The notes: generated by a model not told the origin, from the letters alone. Positions 1-10,660 are shown, counted from the first letter of the stretch. The stretch is DNA of 64,000 bases from Undaria pinnatifida (GCA_012845835.1 JABAKD010000002.1:20164129-20228128); one strand, 5' to 3'. Translations and numbers: made by a program.

Positions 1-945
1 CATTCCAATGGCCGTCGAAAGATAGTGTAAGACCGCTCTGACTTCCTCGCCATGTTGCGTTCTCTCCCCAGTGCCATTGATGATGCACTTGATACCCTCT
101 ATGAGCTCAATGCCGTCTTTAGTCATTTCCTACGAAGGCTCTGCTAGTATGACATTTTTTCTCTCTTTTATTTTCCTTGCTTCCTCTTCTTGTCTTGTCT
201 CTCCTTGCTTTTCTTGTCTTTTCTCTTCTTTCTTTTTTCGTTTTTTCGCTTCCTTGTCTTTTCTTTCCTTTCCTTTATCTTGTTTTCTTTTCTTTTTTTC
301 TTTTTTCCAATTGACTTGCGTCTGTCGTGCGTATGCGTAGTGATAGGTACTACGTGCAATGTATACGTGGTGGTCTTTCTTTGGTGGCAAGCGATATAGT
401 CAGGTTTTCCAGGCACGAGTAGTGAGACGTATGCACCAGTATGGACCTGGTACATCGTAGACTGACTCCCGATTTCACTTTTATATGTTTCTGGTGGAGG
501 CATGAACTGCGTCAGCTGTGATATATGCGTATACCACCTTTGGTTCGATTGTGTTTTTTCCCTGGGGTATTCCTCAGATCCAGAGTGACTGGGGCCTGTT
601 GTTAAATTAAAGGTGGGGGACACAGAGTGCCCCCTGCAGGTCTGCCAATTGAGCAGGTCCTCGGAGAGTACTCACTTTCGTTCCTTCGTAGAGATGTAGC
701 TTATTCGTTTCCACTAGAGCCCGGGATAGCTTCTGAGATCGGAGGCACGTGCCTCCGATCTACTTCCTAACTTTCCCGAATATAAAACGCCAACCTTATC
801 ATACGAAACCCATCCAAATGATCTCAAATTCGGATACGTACAGGCCTTTCGAGGCCGTATCTTAACACTGTCTTGTGACCACGGACTTGATTATGCGAGT
901 TAATGTGAGAACAACAACAACAACAACTGTCGATCTCGTCAAGTC
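1..945 (-). repeat. Dispersed repeat A, copy 1
   Basis: The segment, read on the minus strand, matches the plus-strand segment 49800-50525 over most of its length. Shared parts are a purine-rich (minus strand) AAG/AAAG tract at about 150-310, a block with a PPPETYKSEIGSQS-like reading, and an end rich in GTT/AAC triplets. A solo LTR (600-867) is inserted here and absent from the other copy. A further short piece of the same end occurs near 15155-15205. No family could be assigned. The weak conserved reading may be an old transposon protein, but stops and low complexity prevent a gene call. Confidence 0.75.
600..867 (-). mobile_element. Solo LTR, family 1
   Basis: A 268-bp LTR in minus orientation. 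Its ends are TGTTAA...TTAACA, and it is flanked by the 4-bp direct repeat CTGT at 596-599 and 868-871. It contains a 24-bp perfect palindrome centred on CACGTG (737-760). The same LTR occurs at 6632-6900, 9138-9400 and 10054-10317. The homologous repeat at 49.86 kb has the uninterrupted site with a single ACAG, which confirms insertion. It probably arose by LTR-LTR recombination of a full element. Confidence 0.93.
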
Positions 946-2264
946 TAGAGGGGTTCGCTGTTTTTTCGGTTAATCGTAGTATCTATAGGCTTGTTTGTTT
1001 AGAATGCAACAAAGGTGAACGAAAAGCGTCTTCGCCCATCTTCCGCTGAACAACAGAAGGTTTGTTCGGCGCTACAACATGAACATAAGTGGGCTGTGCC
1101 AAGACAGGCTGCCGGAGATCACCCCACATACAGTGCGACCATCTGGCACGTAAGACGTACGCGTGAGACGACTGCGCTCGCACATACCGAAACCAATCCG
1201 TTCGGACTCTGCTCGGCAAGGCTTACCGCGCGACCCCCAGGGTGGCGGACTCAGAACTCGCTCACTCACGTCAAATTTCTTACAACGCATCCTCAGTCTA
1301 AGCGGGTAAGGTTATGTTGCCACCACTCGTGTGAAGACTCGGAACCGCCGGTACCACTCAACCCCACAACGGGGTGCAAGTCCGACGCGAATCGAGGGCA
1401 CCGGTGGCCTATTGTCCGCTCCGTCATGCTTCGTTCTCTAGTGCTGAGTGGAGTGGGCTCTATCTATACCATATGCGAATGCGACACACCAACTCCAAGA
1501 GAACAACCACAACATATAAAAAATGGCTGTTGATACAGATTGATGAATACATTTTACCAGGTAGATATATTATGAGTGCCAAGCAAACAGTCGGAGCCGC
1601 TCAAAGACGATTGGGAGCCACAGCCCCGAGTAGGTATCAAATCTACCGAACGGGAAGCCTTCGGACGCCGTATGTGTGCAGGTGCAGACTAAGCACAAGG
1701 ACTAGGCACCATGTCACAGAGTCATGCTGCGTCTGCATTATCCATGATGAAGGTCTGCCACCAGACGTAATTTCACGCTTGTAACATCGTATCATTTAGT
1801 TTCCAGATCCACGCATCACGTGCATGTCCTGTAGTGCCCGCTCTAATATCATCCTCATATCCTCATAGACACGCCCAAGCTCTACCGAGTCCATACAAAA
1901 GGCTGCCACCTGCATAGTTATAGTCCCCTGCAGCGTGCTGTCCGTAAGCCTCTGCCATCTCTCCCTCTGACTCAGTCATTCATATTCTTGTGTAGGACAG
2001 CTGAACGTACGATCGAAATAGGAGGAAGAAGGAGTGTGCATGGGGGTCGATGCTCCACCTCGCAGCAACAACTAAGTTACTGCTCGTAACACCTACTCAT
2101 CATATACACTCCGTGCGTTTCCTCGCATACGACACCTCGCGACACTCTCTGAGATTGAAAGTTCGCGACGCTTTGTATACAGCCGTACACTTCGCACTAG
2201 GCTGTTCGGCGAGACAAACTCTGGAAAACCCGCAGACCCACCGTACTAGAACACACCGCCATAA
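946..2264. other. Intergenic, no gene recognised
   Basis: Open frames here (for example 1015-1533) have no recognisable domain, and their composition suggests chance ORFs. No RNA gene or clear repeat boundary was seen. Confidence 0.5.
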
Positions 2265-2853
2265 CACTAGACCATGAATCGAAGATGCGGCTCCTCAAAA
2301 CCCACTCCCACGCCTCTAACGGCCTGGCTATTGAGCCAGGAAAATGCGGAGAAAAGCAGTTGAAGGAGACGCAGACCCTGCAACAAGGCAAACCACCCAT
2401 CAAAAACCTATCGCGGACTGCCGGTGTGTCGGGGGGGGGGGGGGGGCAGAAAAGGCTATACGGCAAACAAGCCACAGAAAAGGCACTCTGGCAAGGCAAA
2501 CCTTTGTCGAAAGGAAGGAGAATACAGGCGCTAGTAAAAGGGAGAAGTCACGTCAAAAACCTCCCGCCCAAAGACGACGCCATGTTGTACGGGTATAGGG
2601 CGGGGACAAAGAGTGTCCCCTGCAGGTTTGTCTATTGAGAAGGTTCTCGGAGAGTATTCACTTTCTTAGCCTTAGGAGAGACGTAGCTTTATTAGATTCC
2701 ACCAGAGCCCCGGATGACTTCTGAGAGCCGAGGCGCGTGCCTCGGTTTCATTTCCTGACTACCCAAAATAGATAACACCAACATATCATACGAAAACGGC
2801 CCATTGCTTAACACATCAGATAATTGCAGGCCTTTCAAGGCCGTACCTTAACA
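2265..2853 (-). mobile_element. Truncated non-autonomous LTR element, family 2
   Basis: Read on the minus strand, an LTR of the TGTTAAGG type occupies about 2600-2853 and carries the CCGAGGC...GCCTCGG palindrome near 2730. It is joined to sequence matching the 3' untranslated part of the chromovirus at 36190-46051 (compare 45480-45740). The outer LTR that should lie left of 2265 is missing. A 16-G run lies at about 2431-2446. The ORF across it is the reverse of untranslated transposon sequence and is not a gene. Confidence 0.8.
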
Positions 2854-2859
2854 TCAAGT

Positions 2860-2990
2860 AGTATAGTAGCAGTATATAGTAATGGTAGTAGTGTAGTAGT
2901 AGTTACTGTGTAGTAGGTAGTAGTATCATGATAGCAGTAGTAAGTAGTGGTATGTAGTATTGTTTGTGATGATGTCGATGATGACATATA
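2860..2990. repeat. TAG/TAGTA microsatellite
   Basis: An irregular run of GTAGTA and TAGTAG units lies immediately beside the LTR fragment. No coding content. Confidence 0.8.
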
Positions 2991-2999
2991 CATATACCT

Positions 3000-3640
3000 A
3001 TAGATATCTTTTTTTAGCCTTGAGCTCTGCGGTTTGACCCACATCGCTCGTCGCAGAAACTGCATTTTGTCGCGATTTCTTAGAGGGGGTCCTCTCCGAC
3101 CTCCGGGTCCCCCGGGGGGGTCGGTCACCCTGCCGGCGCCGACCTCGTGGGGACCTGTGCGGGCGACGGCAAGGTCGAGATCGACGACATGCTTCGCTTG
3201 CCCGGCACAAACACGCCGTTCATGTTTCGTGACGATGACGTATGTAGTGATGTCATGCTATATAATATGTGTCAGCAAACATGGGAGATGGGAGACCTCG
3301 GCGAGGCTCCTTTTTTTGTTTTATGGACAATGCGTGTAATAGCCTGCAACTCGCGACAAGTGGGACGAGGGCTGGAGGCATGGGCTACTGGGTGATGTTG
3401 AGGCATGGTGCATGGCGCCTAAGATCCTGCTAGGCATCTGCATGGGTGCAAGCTCAACGTATTTTTTCACAATAACTAACTGCACAGGTGCTGTGTTCCA
3501 GGCATCAGTCGATCGACAATCGACAATCCAGCGTGGTCGATCTAGAAATATGTTTTTTTTTGCCACAAAAGTAGTATTTTTTGTATGCGGGGTTGTGTTT
3601 TGTTGCTGTTCGGCGCAGTTTGCTTGGTGCGTGCAGGTTG
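3000..3640 (+). repeat. Dispersed repeat B, copy 1
   Basis: About 640 bp that reappear at 5330-6072 with the same order of blocks. Both start near a TTTTTTTAGCCTTG block, pass a GGGGACCTGTGCGGGCGACGG block, and end at GTGCGTGCAGGTTGT. Short frames in the middle are conserved between copies but broken by stops. The element type is unknown. Confidence 0.8.
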
Positions 3641-4310
3641 TCATGAATGGAGTGGTTCACGCGTACGTATCGTGTGTCTGTTCACGCCTCACTTTGTGTG
3701 CCTGTTGGTAAAGAAATGTCAGCAGTGCTGCTGTGCTGCGCGGTGCGGGACATAGCGGGCGCTACGTCCCGCTCATACATACATAGTACTACATCCGAGG
3801 GTGCATTATTATATGCCCGAAAGCATTGGAGACCATCGCCAACACACTGCTGCGCACTACAACAACAGCAATACTCTCCCACTCTCCCGCATCTTTCAAC
3901 TATACCAAGCTTTCCTTATGGACCCGCTGAATGAGTCTCTGCAGCCAAGAGATCTCGAAGACAGCCGAGGTCGTGGATAAGATCAGCTGTGAGCGTAATT
4001 TGTTCCTGAAACTCATCTTTGCAAACTGTGTGTGATACCTCGATCGCGCGTACTACGGAGTATGTCGTTTTTTACATAGCGATCTACAATTTCTGGCGGT
4101 CTTCATACCAAACAAACGAACTCGCCACCTATAGTGAGCACTCTCAACTCTTGGCATTGAGTGTGACCCCCATCTTTCACGACATCCATAGCTGCTACTA
4201 TTTTTTTGGGTATCACTCCAGTCTGCGACAGGCGGGCGCTTAGGCCACCGGCGAAGCCCCCTTGTAAAGATGTATTTTAATATATGTGACCCAAACCTCT
4301 TGAACACCTT
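3641..4310. other. Intergenic with a fragment of repeat C
   Basis: Positions 4000-4090 contain a decayed copy of the AAACTCATCTTTGCAA block of repeat C (better copies at 5165, 12050 and 23465). Nothing else is recognised. Confidence 0.5.
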
Positions 4311-5135
4311 TCCCCCCCCCCCCCCAACCCCTTTTTTTTTTCCTGCTCTCTATTGCTCAAACGCCCCACCTAATATCGAAATCCGTGAAAGTAACAAACA
4401 CTTCCACGCACTGGATATCACCTCATTATCTTTCTAGAGCCATCCATGCCGCTGCTGCAATTCCCACAAAAATAAAAAAAACGGCCCCAACGCCCCCTCC
4501 TTCCCCACCACCCGCACCATCGCCTAGACCTAGCACAACGCGTATAGCAAACCCCTACATCTATGCGATCTAAAACCCTCCCCACCCCCCCCCCCACCTC
4601 CCCCCCCCCCCCCCTCCCCCACCCCCCCCACCTCCCCACCCCCCCCCCACCCCACCCCCACCCCCTCGAACACCCGCCCTCTACTCACTGGTTGTACGAC
4701 TTACAGGATATACATGATAAACTGGTGCATTCTTTCCAAAACCGTCACATTTAACCCCTTAAAAGAATGTATAGTTTCCAAGCACAGATTGAGCTGCCCC
4801 CCTCCCCCCCCCTCCCCCGCCCCCATGATAAACTGGTGCATTCTTTTTAAAACCGTCAGATTTATCCCCTTGAAGGATTTATAGTTTCCACGCACAACTT
4901 GAGCTGCCCCGCCCGCCCCCCCCCCCCACTCCCCCCCCCCTCCCCCCCCCCCCCCCCCCCCCACCCCCGCCCCTTTTGATCAAAACCAGGCCCCACGTCC
5001 TTCAAAACGCCGCCCTCCCCTCACCGGTTATTCGACTTACAGGATTCACTTGATAAACGGATTCATTTTCTTCCACAGCTGTCAGATTTTGTCCCTCTCA
5101 GAAACGGGTTTTATAATTTCCGCGCACAGACTGAC
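4311..5135 (+). repeat. C-rich tracts with about 111-bp direct repeats
   Basis: Long C runs lie at 4313-4325, 4580-4670, 4797-4825 and 4915-4975. They separate three related blocks starting with a GATAAAC motif near 4713, 4824 and 5049. The first two blocks are spaced 111 bp apart and are similar throughout. The G-rich complementary strand could form quadruplexes. No gene. Confidence 0.85.
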
Positions 5136-5164
5136 TAACATCACCCTGTTGACCCTGATGCCTA

Positions 5165-5325
5165 CACTGTAGTTGCAAGGGGAGTCGCCGACCTATATCC
5201 TTAATGAGGACACACAACCCGTAATACGCGCGATCGAAGTATCACACGCAGGCTTGCAAAGATGAGTTTCGACAAAATCTTCGATCTCACAGCTAGAGTG
5301 TATTTTTATTTTTATAATATACCTA
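5165..5325 (-). repeat. Dispersed repeat C (minus copy)
   Basis: A block of about 130-160 bp containing GATGAGTTTCGACAAAAT and AACCCGTAATACGCGCGA. It is found again at 23465-23590 (minus) and 12050-12205 (plus), and as decayed pieces at 4000-4090 and 15970-16085. No coding capacity; probably a MITE or SINE relic. Confidence 0.8.
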
Positions 5326-5329
5326 TAAA

Positions 5330-6072
5330 TATATTTTTTTAGCCTTGCGCTCTGCGGTTTGACCCACACCGCTCGTCGCAGGAACTGTATTTTGTCGCGA
5401 TTTCTTAGAGGGCGTGCTCTCCGACCTCCGGTCCCTCGGGAGGGTCGGTCACCCTGCCGGCGTCGACCTCGTGGGGACCTGTGCGGGCGACGGCAAGGTC
5501 GAAATCTACGACATGCTTCGCCTGCCCGGCACAAACACACCGTCCACGCTTCGTGACGATGACTTATTTAGTGATGTCATGCATGCATGTGTTATGTGTC
5601 GCAAACATGGGAGACCTCTACGAGGTTCCTGTTTTTGATTTTTTGGACAAGGCGTATAGCCTGCAACTCGCGACAACTGGGACGAGGGATCGGGGCATGG
5701 GTCACTACAGCCGGTAATACCAACGGGGATGTTGAGGCGTGGCACATGGCACCTAAGATCCTGCTAGGCATCTGCGTGGGTGCAAGCTCAACGTCCTTTT
5801 TCACTTTTTTTTTTTTTTTTTATCCTCCGGCAGATGGGGAAAATAAAGCTCAAGCTCACCACACCTCCATGTATTTTCATACACGTCGTGTTTCACAACA
5901 AGTGCTGCGCTGCTGTGTTCCAGGCATCAGTCAATCGACAATCGGTAAAATCCAGCGGTCAATCGAGAAAATGGCGATTCCACCGATTCCACAGAAATAA
6001 TAATTTTTCTATAAGGGGTTGTGTTTTGTTGCTGTTCGTTGCTGTTTGCTTTTTGTGCGTGCAGGTTGTTGT
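5330..6072 (+). repeat. Dispersed repeat B, copy 2
   Basis: Second copy of the repeat at 3000-3640. It differs mainly by an insert around 5805-5905 (poly-T plus a TCCTCCGGCAGATGGGG block) that also occurs alone at 16195-16300, 19495-19610 and 46425-46500. That insert is therefore a separate nested repeat. Confidence 0.8.
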
Positions 6073-6079
6073 AAGGTTA

Positions 6080-6195
6080 TAGGTGGGGACACAGAGTGCC
6101 CCCTGCAGGTCTGCCAATTGAGCAGGTCCTCGGAGAGTATTCACTTTTTCCTTCGTAGAGACGTTGCTTTACGTCGATTCCACCAGAGCCCCGGA
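6080..6195 (-). mobile_element. Inverted LTR fragment, family 1
   Basis: The 3' part of a family-1 LTR in minus orientation, directly abutting the same LTR part in plus orientation at 6196-6300. The junction is near GGATAAAGC, giving an imperfect palindrome of about 220 bp. Confidence 0.75.
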
Positions 6196-6900
6196 TAAAG
6201 CTATATCTCTACGAAGGAACGAAAGTGAGTACTCTCCGAGGACCTGTTCAATTGGCAGACCTGCAGGGGGCACTCTGTGTCCCCCACCTTTAATTTAACA
6301 TGTGGCGTCGACGGCAGGACACGAACCTGCGCGTGAAATCACAATGGGTTTCGAAAACAGTGTCAGCGGCAGGTTCTAGAGCCTTTTCTGCCCCCCCCGC
6401 CACGCCGGCTGCATGCGGCAGGTTTTTGATGGGTGACTATTGCCTTGCTGTAGGGTCTGCTTTTCTTTCTACTGCTTTTCTTCGCGTGTTCCTGGCTCCA
6501 TAGCCAGACGGTTAGAGGTGTGGGAGTGAGGTTTGAGGAGCCGCATCTTCGACTCATGGTCTAGTTCGTAGAACTGGAGTTTCCCCGAATCTCCCATATT
6601 TCTGCATATGCGACTCATCAGGGTGGGCTAGTGTCAAGATACGGCCTCGAAAGGCCTGTACGTATCCGAATTTGAGATCATTTGGATGGGTTTCGTATGA
6701 TAAGGTTGGCGGTTTATATTCGGGAAAGATAGGAAATAGATCGGAGGCACGTGCCTCCGATCTCAGAAGCTATCCCGGGCTCTGGTGGAAACGAATAAAG
6801 CTATATCTCTACGAAGGAACGAAAGTGAGTACTCTCCGAGGACCTGCTCAATTGGCAGACCTGCAGGGGGCACTCTGTGTCCCCAACCTTTAATTTAACA
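6196..6900 (+). mobile_element. 5'-truncated non-autonomous LTR element, family 1
   Basis: Order seen: the last 105 bp of an LTR (6196-6300), a primer-binding site (6303-6320), about 310 bp of non-coding internal sequence, a purine-rich AGGGTGGG (6620-6627), and a 3' LTR (6632-6900) with TGTCAA...TTAACA ends. The internal part matches the 3' untranslated region of the 36190-46051 element. The 5' LTR is truncated, so no target duplication can be read. Confidence 0.85.
6303..6330 (+). other. tRNA primer-binding site of the LTR element
   Basis: Starts two bases after the LTR end. Its reverse complement ends in CCA and folds as a tRNA 3' half: a 5-bp T stem (GCAGG/CCTGC), a 7-nt TTC-loop, a 7-nt acceptor strand, a discriminator G, then CCA. 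The first 18 bases correspond to the standard plus-strand primer site. Complementarity continues past them except at the position facing tRNA base 58. Confidence 0.85.
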
Positions 6901-7480
6901 CTATCCCACCGTTTCAGGGGGGGAGAGTGTTACAAGGCTTAGTTTGGGTAAGCTATTGGTTAACCTTTTTATCCACCATAATAAACTTTTTCGGACTTTC
7001 CTCATGTCGAACTTGAAAAATACTCTCCACACAGTATACCCAAGAAATGAAAACGGCTTGGATAATTGACAGGTCCGCCCGTATATCCGGCCGACCTGCT
7101 ATCCCGCCGTTTCAGGGGGGGAGAGTGTTACAAGGCTTAGTTTGGGTAAGATATTGGTTAACCTTTTGCAAGTGGTCAAACGGACTAATACCCCACTAAT
7201 ACCTCAACAAATGGCGTCGTCGACAGACCATGGGTTTTTGGGGTCGTGGGTTCAAATCTCACATCCACCTAACTTTTTCAGGCTTTCCCCATCCATGTCG
7301 AACTTGAGAAATACTCTCCGCGGTATACCCAGGAAATGAAACGGCTTGGGTAATTGACAGGTCCGCCCGAATATCCGGCCGACCTGCCATCCCGCCGTTT
7401 CAGGGGGGAAGAGTGTTATAACGCTTAATTTGGGTAAGCTATTGGTTAACCTTCTGCAAGTGGTCAAACGGACTAATGCC
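6901..7480 (+). repeat. Three tandem units with tRNA-like pol III boxes
   Basis: Units start at about 6901, 7099 and 7388, each opening with ...TTTCAGGGGGG and a GAGTGTTA block. The middle unit contains an A-box-like TGGTCAAACGG (7173-7183), a B-box GGTTCAAATC (7249-7258) and a T5 run (7273-7277), spaced like a long-variable-arm tRNA. Unit 1 lacks this middle part and unit 3 keeps only its beginning. Most likely a tRNA-derived SINE partly duplicated in tandem; not an intact tRNA gene. Confidence 0.6.
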
Positions 7481-9015
7481 CTACTACTTCCTCAACAGTG
7501 TGGTGCTGGAGCCGGCCACACAAATTACTCGGGTGCAAAAAGCTCACAGGGTTCCAACCGCGAAATTGCCCAACAAGGTGGTATTAACCTGGCGGGGTAT
7601 TCTACGCCACAACATAAACCTTTTGGCACCACACTCCCAACATGGGCACGTGTACACAACCACTTGGAATTAGACCAGGAATGCTTTTGAAGTTGGAAAA
7701 GAAGAGGTAAGGACAAATAAATATAGCACCAAAACACCACAAGTACAGTATAGGGGAGCACTCTCTTCGTTCGCTTGTCATAGTAGTGTCCCACGAAGAG
7801 GGCACGGGGAGACAATAGGTCGAAGAGCTGCTGCCGCAAAGCCGTGGTAGCTGCAGGCTCAACGTGTCAGTCACAAATCAGAGGCCCGGAGGAGCCCGTG
7901 GTTTGCGGATAGAAGACAAAAGGATAACCAATGTCTCTACTGAAAAAGCAAAAGTATGTTGAAAGGCAAAAGGCCAAAACCAAACAAAAACTGCCTGAAA
8001 AGTAAAATGCAAAGCTATATGCAAGGCCAAACGAGCTTACCTTGGGGAGAGGAGAGCACCGGAGAAGAGGTCGCGCCAGCCCAAGGTCAACCAGCGTCCT
8101 GCCGACGACGCCATATGTAGAGGTAGTACGAGTGGGGGATGCGTGGTTGGTCGGTGTTGGGAAGCGTGCTCCTCATCATGGGTTCCGGTGTCTTGGGTTG
8201 GGCTCTCCTAATGGCTCGCTGGAGACTCATAGCTTATACATTATTTCCTCTACATTGAACTCTAAAAGACAGACAAAGCAAGACAAGACAGAGTAGAGCA
8301 AGGTTGGGCAGGGTAGAGCAGGGTAGTGAGATGAGGGGCGTCCTGCTTGTCCCATCATCATCACCGACATTATCGCCCAACTATGATGGCCTTGACGTGA
8401 ATGTGACTTCTAATATCACGTGGTTTCACCTCAACCATGACACGGTTTCACGTCGAATCTATAAACTATCCTTCTACGGAGGGCACTCCATTACATTAGG
8501 CCTGCAATGAACCAGGAAGAATCGATTCTGTATAACACTACAGTTAGTTAGTTGTTCGCAGAACCGGAGTTTCCCCGAATCTCCCATATTTCTGCATATA
8601 TTATAGACTTAATTACTTAGATCTCGACCCCCTCGGAGGTCTCGCTCGGTATATCCTCCCCCCTCTCAGCCCTTCTCAGCCCGTAATTGCCGAAAGGAAA
8701 ATTTGTTGCTGGGGATAAGAACCGTCCCGAAGTTCCTTAAGAAAATTAGTTGCTGGGGAAAAATATCTTTGTGCTGAAAGCGCTCGGTTGGTGCATCCCT
8801 GGCATCTCCGGTGGCTCATCAGCTCCGCACCGCCCAGCACCCCACCGCAGCGCTATAGCTCGCAGCAACGCAGCGCTATAGCTCGCAGCAACGCAGCGCC
8901 GTGCAGTGCCCTGCAATGCCCTGCAGCTCTAGCTTAGCAGAGCGCAGCGCTGTGCTTTGACGTGTTTTGCTGCTTTGCGTGCTGCGTGCTTTGCGGTACT
9001 TTTATTAGTTTGTAC
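7481..9015. other. Intergenic, low information
   Basis: No coding domain recognised. 8535-8600 contains a fragment of the LTR-element tail (GGAGTTTCCCCGAATCTCCC). 8850-8950 is rich in CAGCG/GCAGC words, including a 28-bp block repeated twice (CAGCGCTATAGCTCGCAGCAA). Confidence 0.45.
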
Positions 9016-9137
9016 ATGCCAGTAACATTTATTCGCAGTAGTATCATCCCACGTACCGGTACTATTAATAAGTTTGTACATACTACGTTGGTGGATCACA
9101 ACGCACCCCCAGCTCCGGTCAGCCCGGCTATATATAG

Positions 9138-10317
9138 TGTTAAGATACGGCCTCGAAAGGCCTGGAATTATATGAGATCATTTGGATGGGTTTCATATGA
9201 TAAGGTTGGCGGTTTATATTCGGGAAAGTTAGGAAATAGATCGGAGGCACGTGCCTCCGATCTCAGAAGCTATCTCGGGCTCTGGTGGAAACGAATAAAG
9301 CTACATCTCTACGAAGGAACGAAATTGAGTACTCTCCGAGGACCTGTTCAATTGGCAGACCTGCAGGGGGCACTCTGTGTCCCCCTCCTGTAATTTAACA
9401 TGTGGGGTCGACGGCAGGACTCCTCAGCCTAGAGCCGGGGGGCGACCAGGGTACCCTGTCCGCGCGTAACGTGGTACAGGGCTATGTACGGGTCTGTGTG
9501 TCATCTTTTATGTTTTTTGTGTTGTATTTGTTCTGCTTTGTTTTTTCGTCTAAACACTTCCTCCCCTAGCGGGGCTGTAGGTGTTGCCACCTTCTATCCC
9601 GGGTATTTGTCGTTCCCTCGTCTAACCCCCCGCCTTGCCGATGGCCCGCGGGAGGTTTTTCGCATGACTTCTCCCTGTGTTAGTGCCTGTGTTCCCCCCC
9701 ATATCGACGAGGGCTCGCCTCGCCATAGTACCTTTTTCTGTGGTTGGTTTGCTGTAGAGCCTTTCCTGCCCCACCCGCCACTCCGGCGGCATGCGGCAGA
9801 TTCTAGAGCCTTTTCTGCCCCCCCACCGCCACACCGGCGGCATGCGGCAGGTTTTTGATGGGTGACTACTGCCTTGTTGTAGGGTCTTCGTTTCTTTCTA
9901 CTGCTTTTCTTCGCGTGTTCCTGGCTCCATAGCCAGACGGTTAGAGGTGTGGGAGTGGGTTTTGAGGAGCCGCATCTTCGACTCATGGTCTAGTTCGTAG
10001 AACCGGAGTTTCCCCGAATCTCCCATATTTCTGCATATGCGACTCATTAGGGTGGGCTAGTGTCAAGATACGGCCTCGAAAGGCCTGTAATTATCCGAAT
10101 TTGAGATCATTTGGATGGGTTTCGTATGATAAGGTTGGCGGTTTATATTCGGGAAAATTAGGAAATAGATCGGAGGCACGTGCTTCCGATCTCAGAAGCC
10201 ATCCCGGGCTCTGGTGGGAACGAATAAAGCTATATCTCTACGAAGGAACTCTCCGAGGACCTGCTCAATTGGTAGACCTGCAGGGGGCACTCTGTGTCCC
10301 CCTCCTTTAATTTAACA
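9138..10317 (+). mobile_element. Complete non-autonomous (TRIM-like) LTR element
   Basis: 1,180 bp with two LTRs of about 264 bp (9138-9400 and 10054-10317), both TGTTAA/TGTCAA...TTAACA. It is flanked by the 4-bp target duplication ATAG (9134-9137, 10318-10321). A primer-binding site starts at 9403. The internal 650 bp contains no gene and matches the 3' untranslated region of the chromovirus (45245-45790), so it looks like an internal-deletion derivative mobilised in trans. Each LTR has an AATAAAG signal and a palindrome around CACGTG. Confidence 0.93.
9403..9422 (+). other. tRNA primer-binding site
   Basis: TGGGGTCGACGGCAGGACTC starts two bases after the LTR. It differs from the 6303 site at base 4 (G for C) and then agrees through the 18-base primer site. 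It also matches the expected base facing tRNA A58, then diverges. Confidence 0.85.
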
Positions 10318-10341
10318 ATAGCTCAGCAGTGCAGCGCAGCA

Positions 10342-10570
10342 TACCGTATTCTACACAAGATAACACACCCACATAAGATACCACACCCCCCACAGAATAC
10401 GACACCCCGGTAATAATTTTTGGGGCTCGAAATATAGCGCCTTAGTCTAATACCAAGTAATATGGCGACAGAAGATACCACACCCCCCACAGGATACCAC
10501 ACCCGGTGATAATATTTTCAAGCGCTCGAATGTATCACCGGGGGTGTGTTATCTTGTGTAGAATACGGTA
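10342..10570. mobile_element. MITE with perfect 29-bp terminal inverted repeats
   Basis: 10342-10370 and 10542-10570 are perfect inverted repeats (TACCGTATTCTACACAAGAT...). Counting the outer TA as the target duplication suggests a Tc1/mariner-type MITE of about 225 bp. It contains an internal direct repeat (AGATACCACACCCCCCACAG near 10377 and 10472). The uninterrupted paralogue at 11.6 kb has a single TA at this position. No coding capacity. Confidence 0.9.
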
Positions 10571-10660
10571 GTGTGGTGCCGTGTCTTGCCCTTCGTTTTG
10601 CGGTGTTGTGTCGTGCGGCGCTGTGCGTTCTTTTGAACATACAGCAGTAATACCAGGTAT

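Larger units (their letters stand above)
9016..10660 (+). repeat. Dispersed repeat D, copy interrupted by two transposons
   Basis: The outer sequence (9016-9137, 10318-10341, 10571-10660) is colinear with the uninterrupted segment 11480-11720. Shared blocks are TACCGGTACTA, TTGGATCACAA, CCGGCTA and CAGCGCAGC. The LTR element 9138-10317 and the MITE 10342-10570 are inserted into it. Confidence 0.85.

Noticed and set aside
130-623. Lys/Arg-rich minus-strand ORFs
   Set aside because: They translate a purine microsatellite inside repeat A. The charge pattern is compositional.
2285-2638. ORF with a poly-Gly centre
   Set aside because: It is the reverse strand of LTR-element untranslated sequence and a G16 run. 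The same reading recurs at every copy of the element.
4580-4670. Pro-rich coding region
   Set aside because: Pro-rich and Gly-rich readings come from a C homopolymer tract on both strands.
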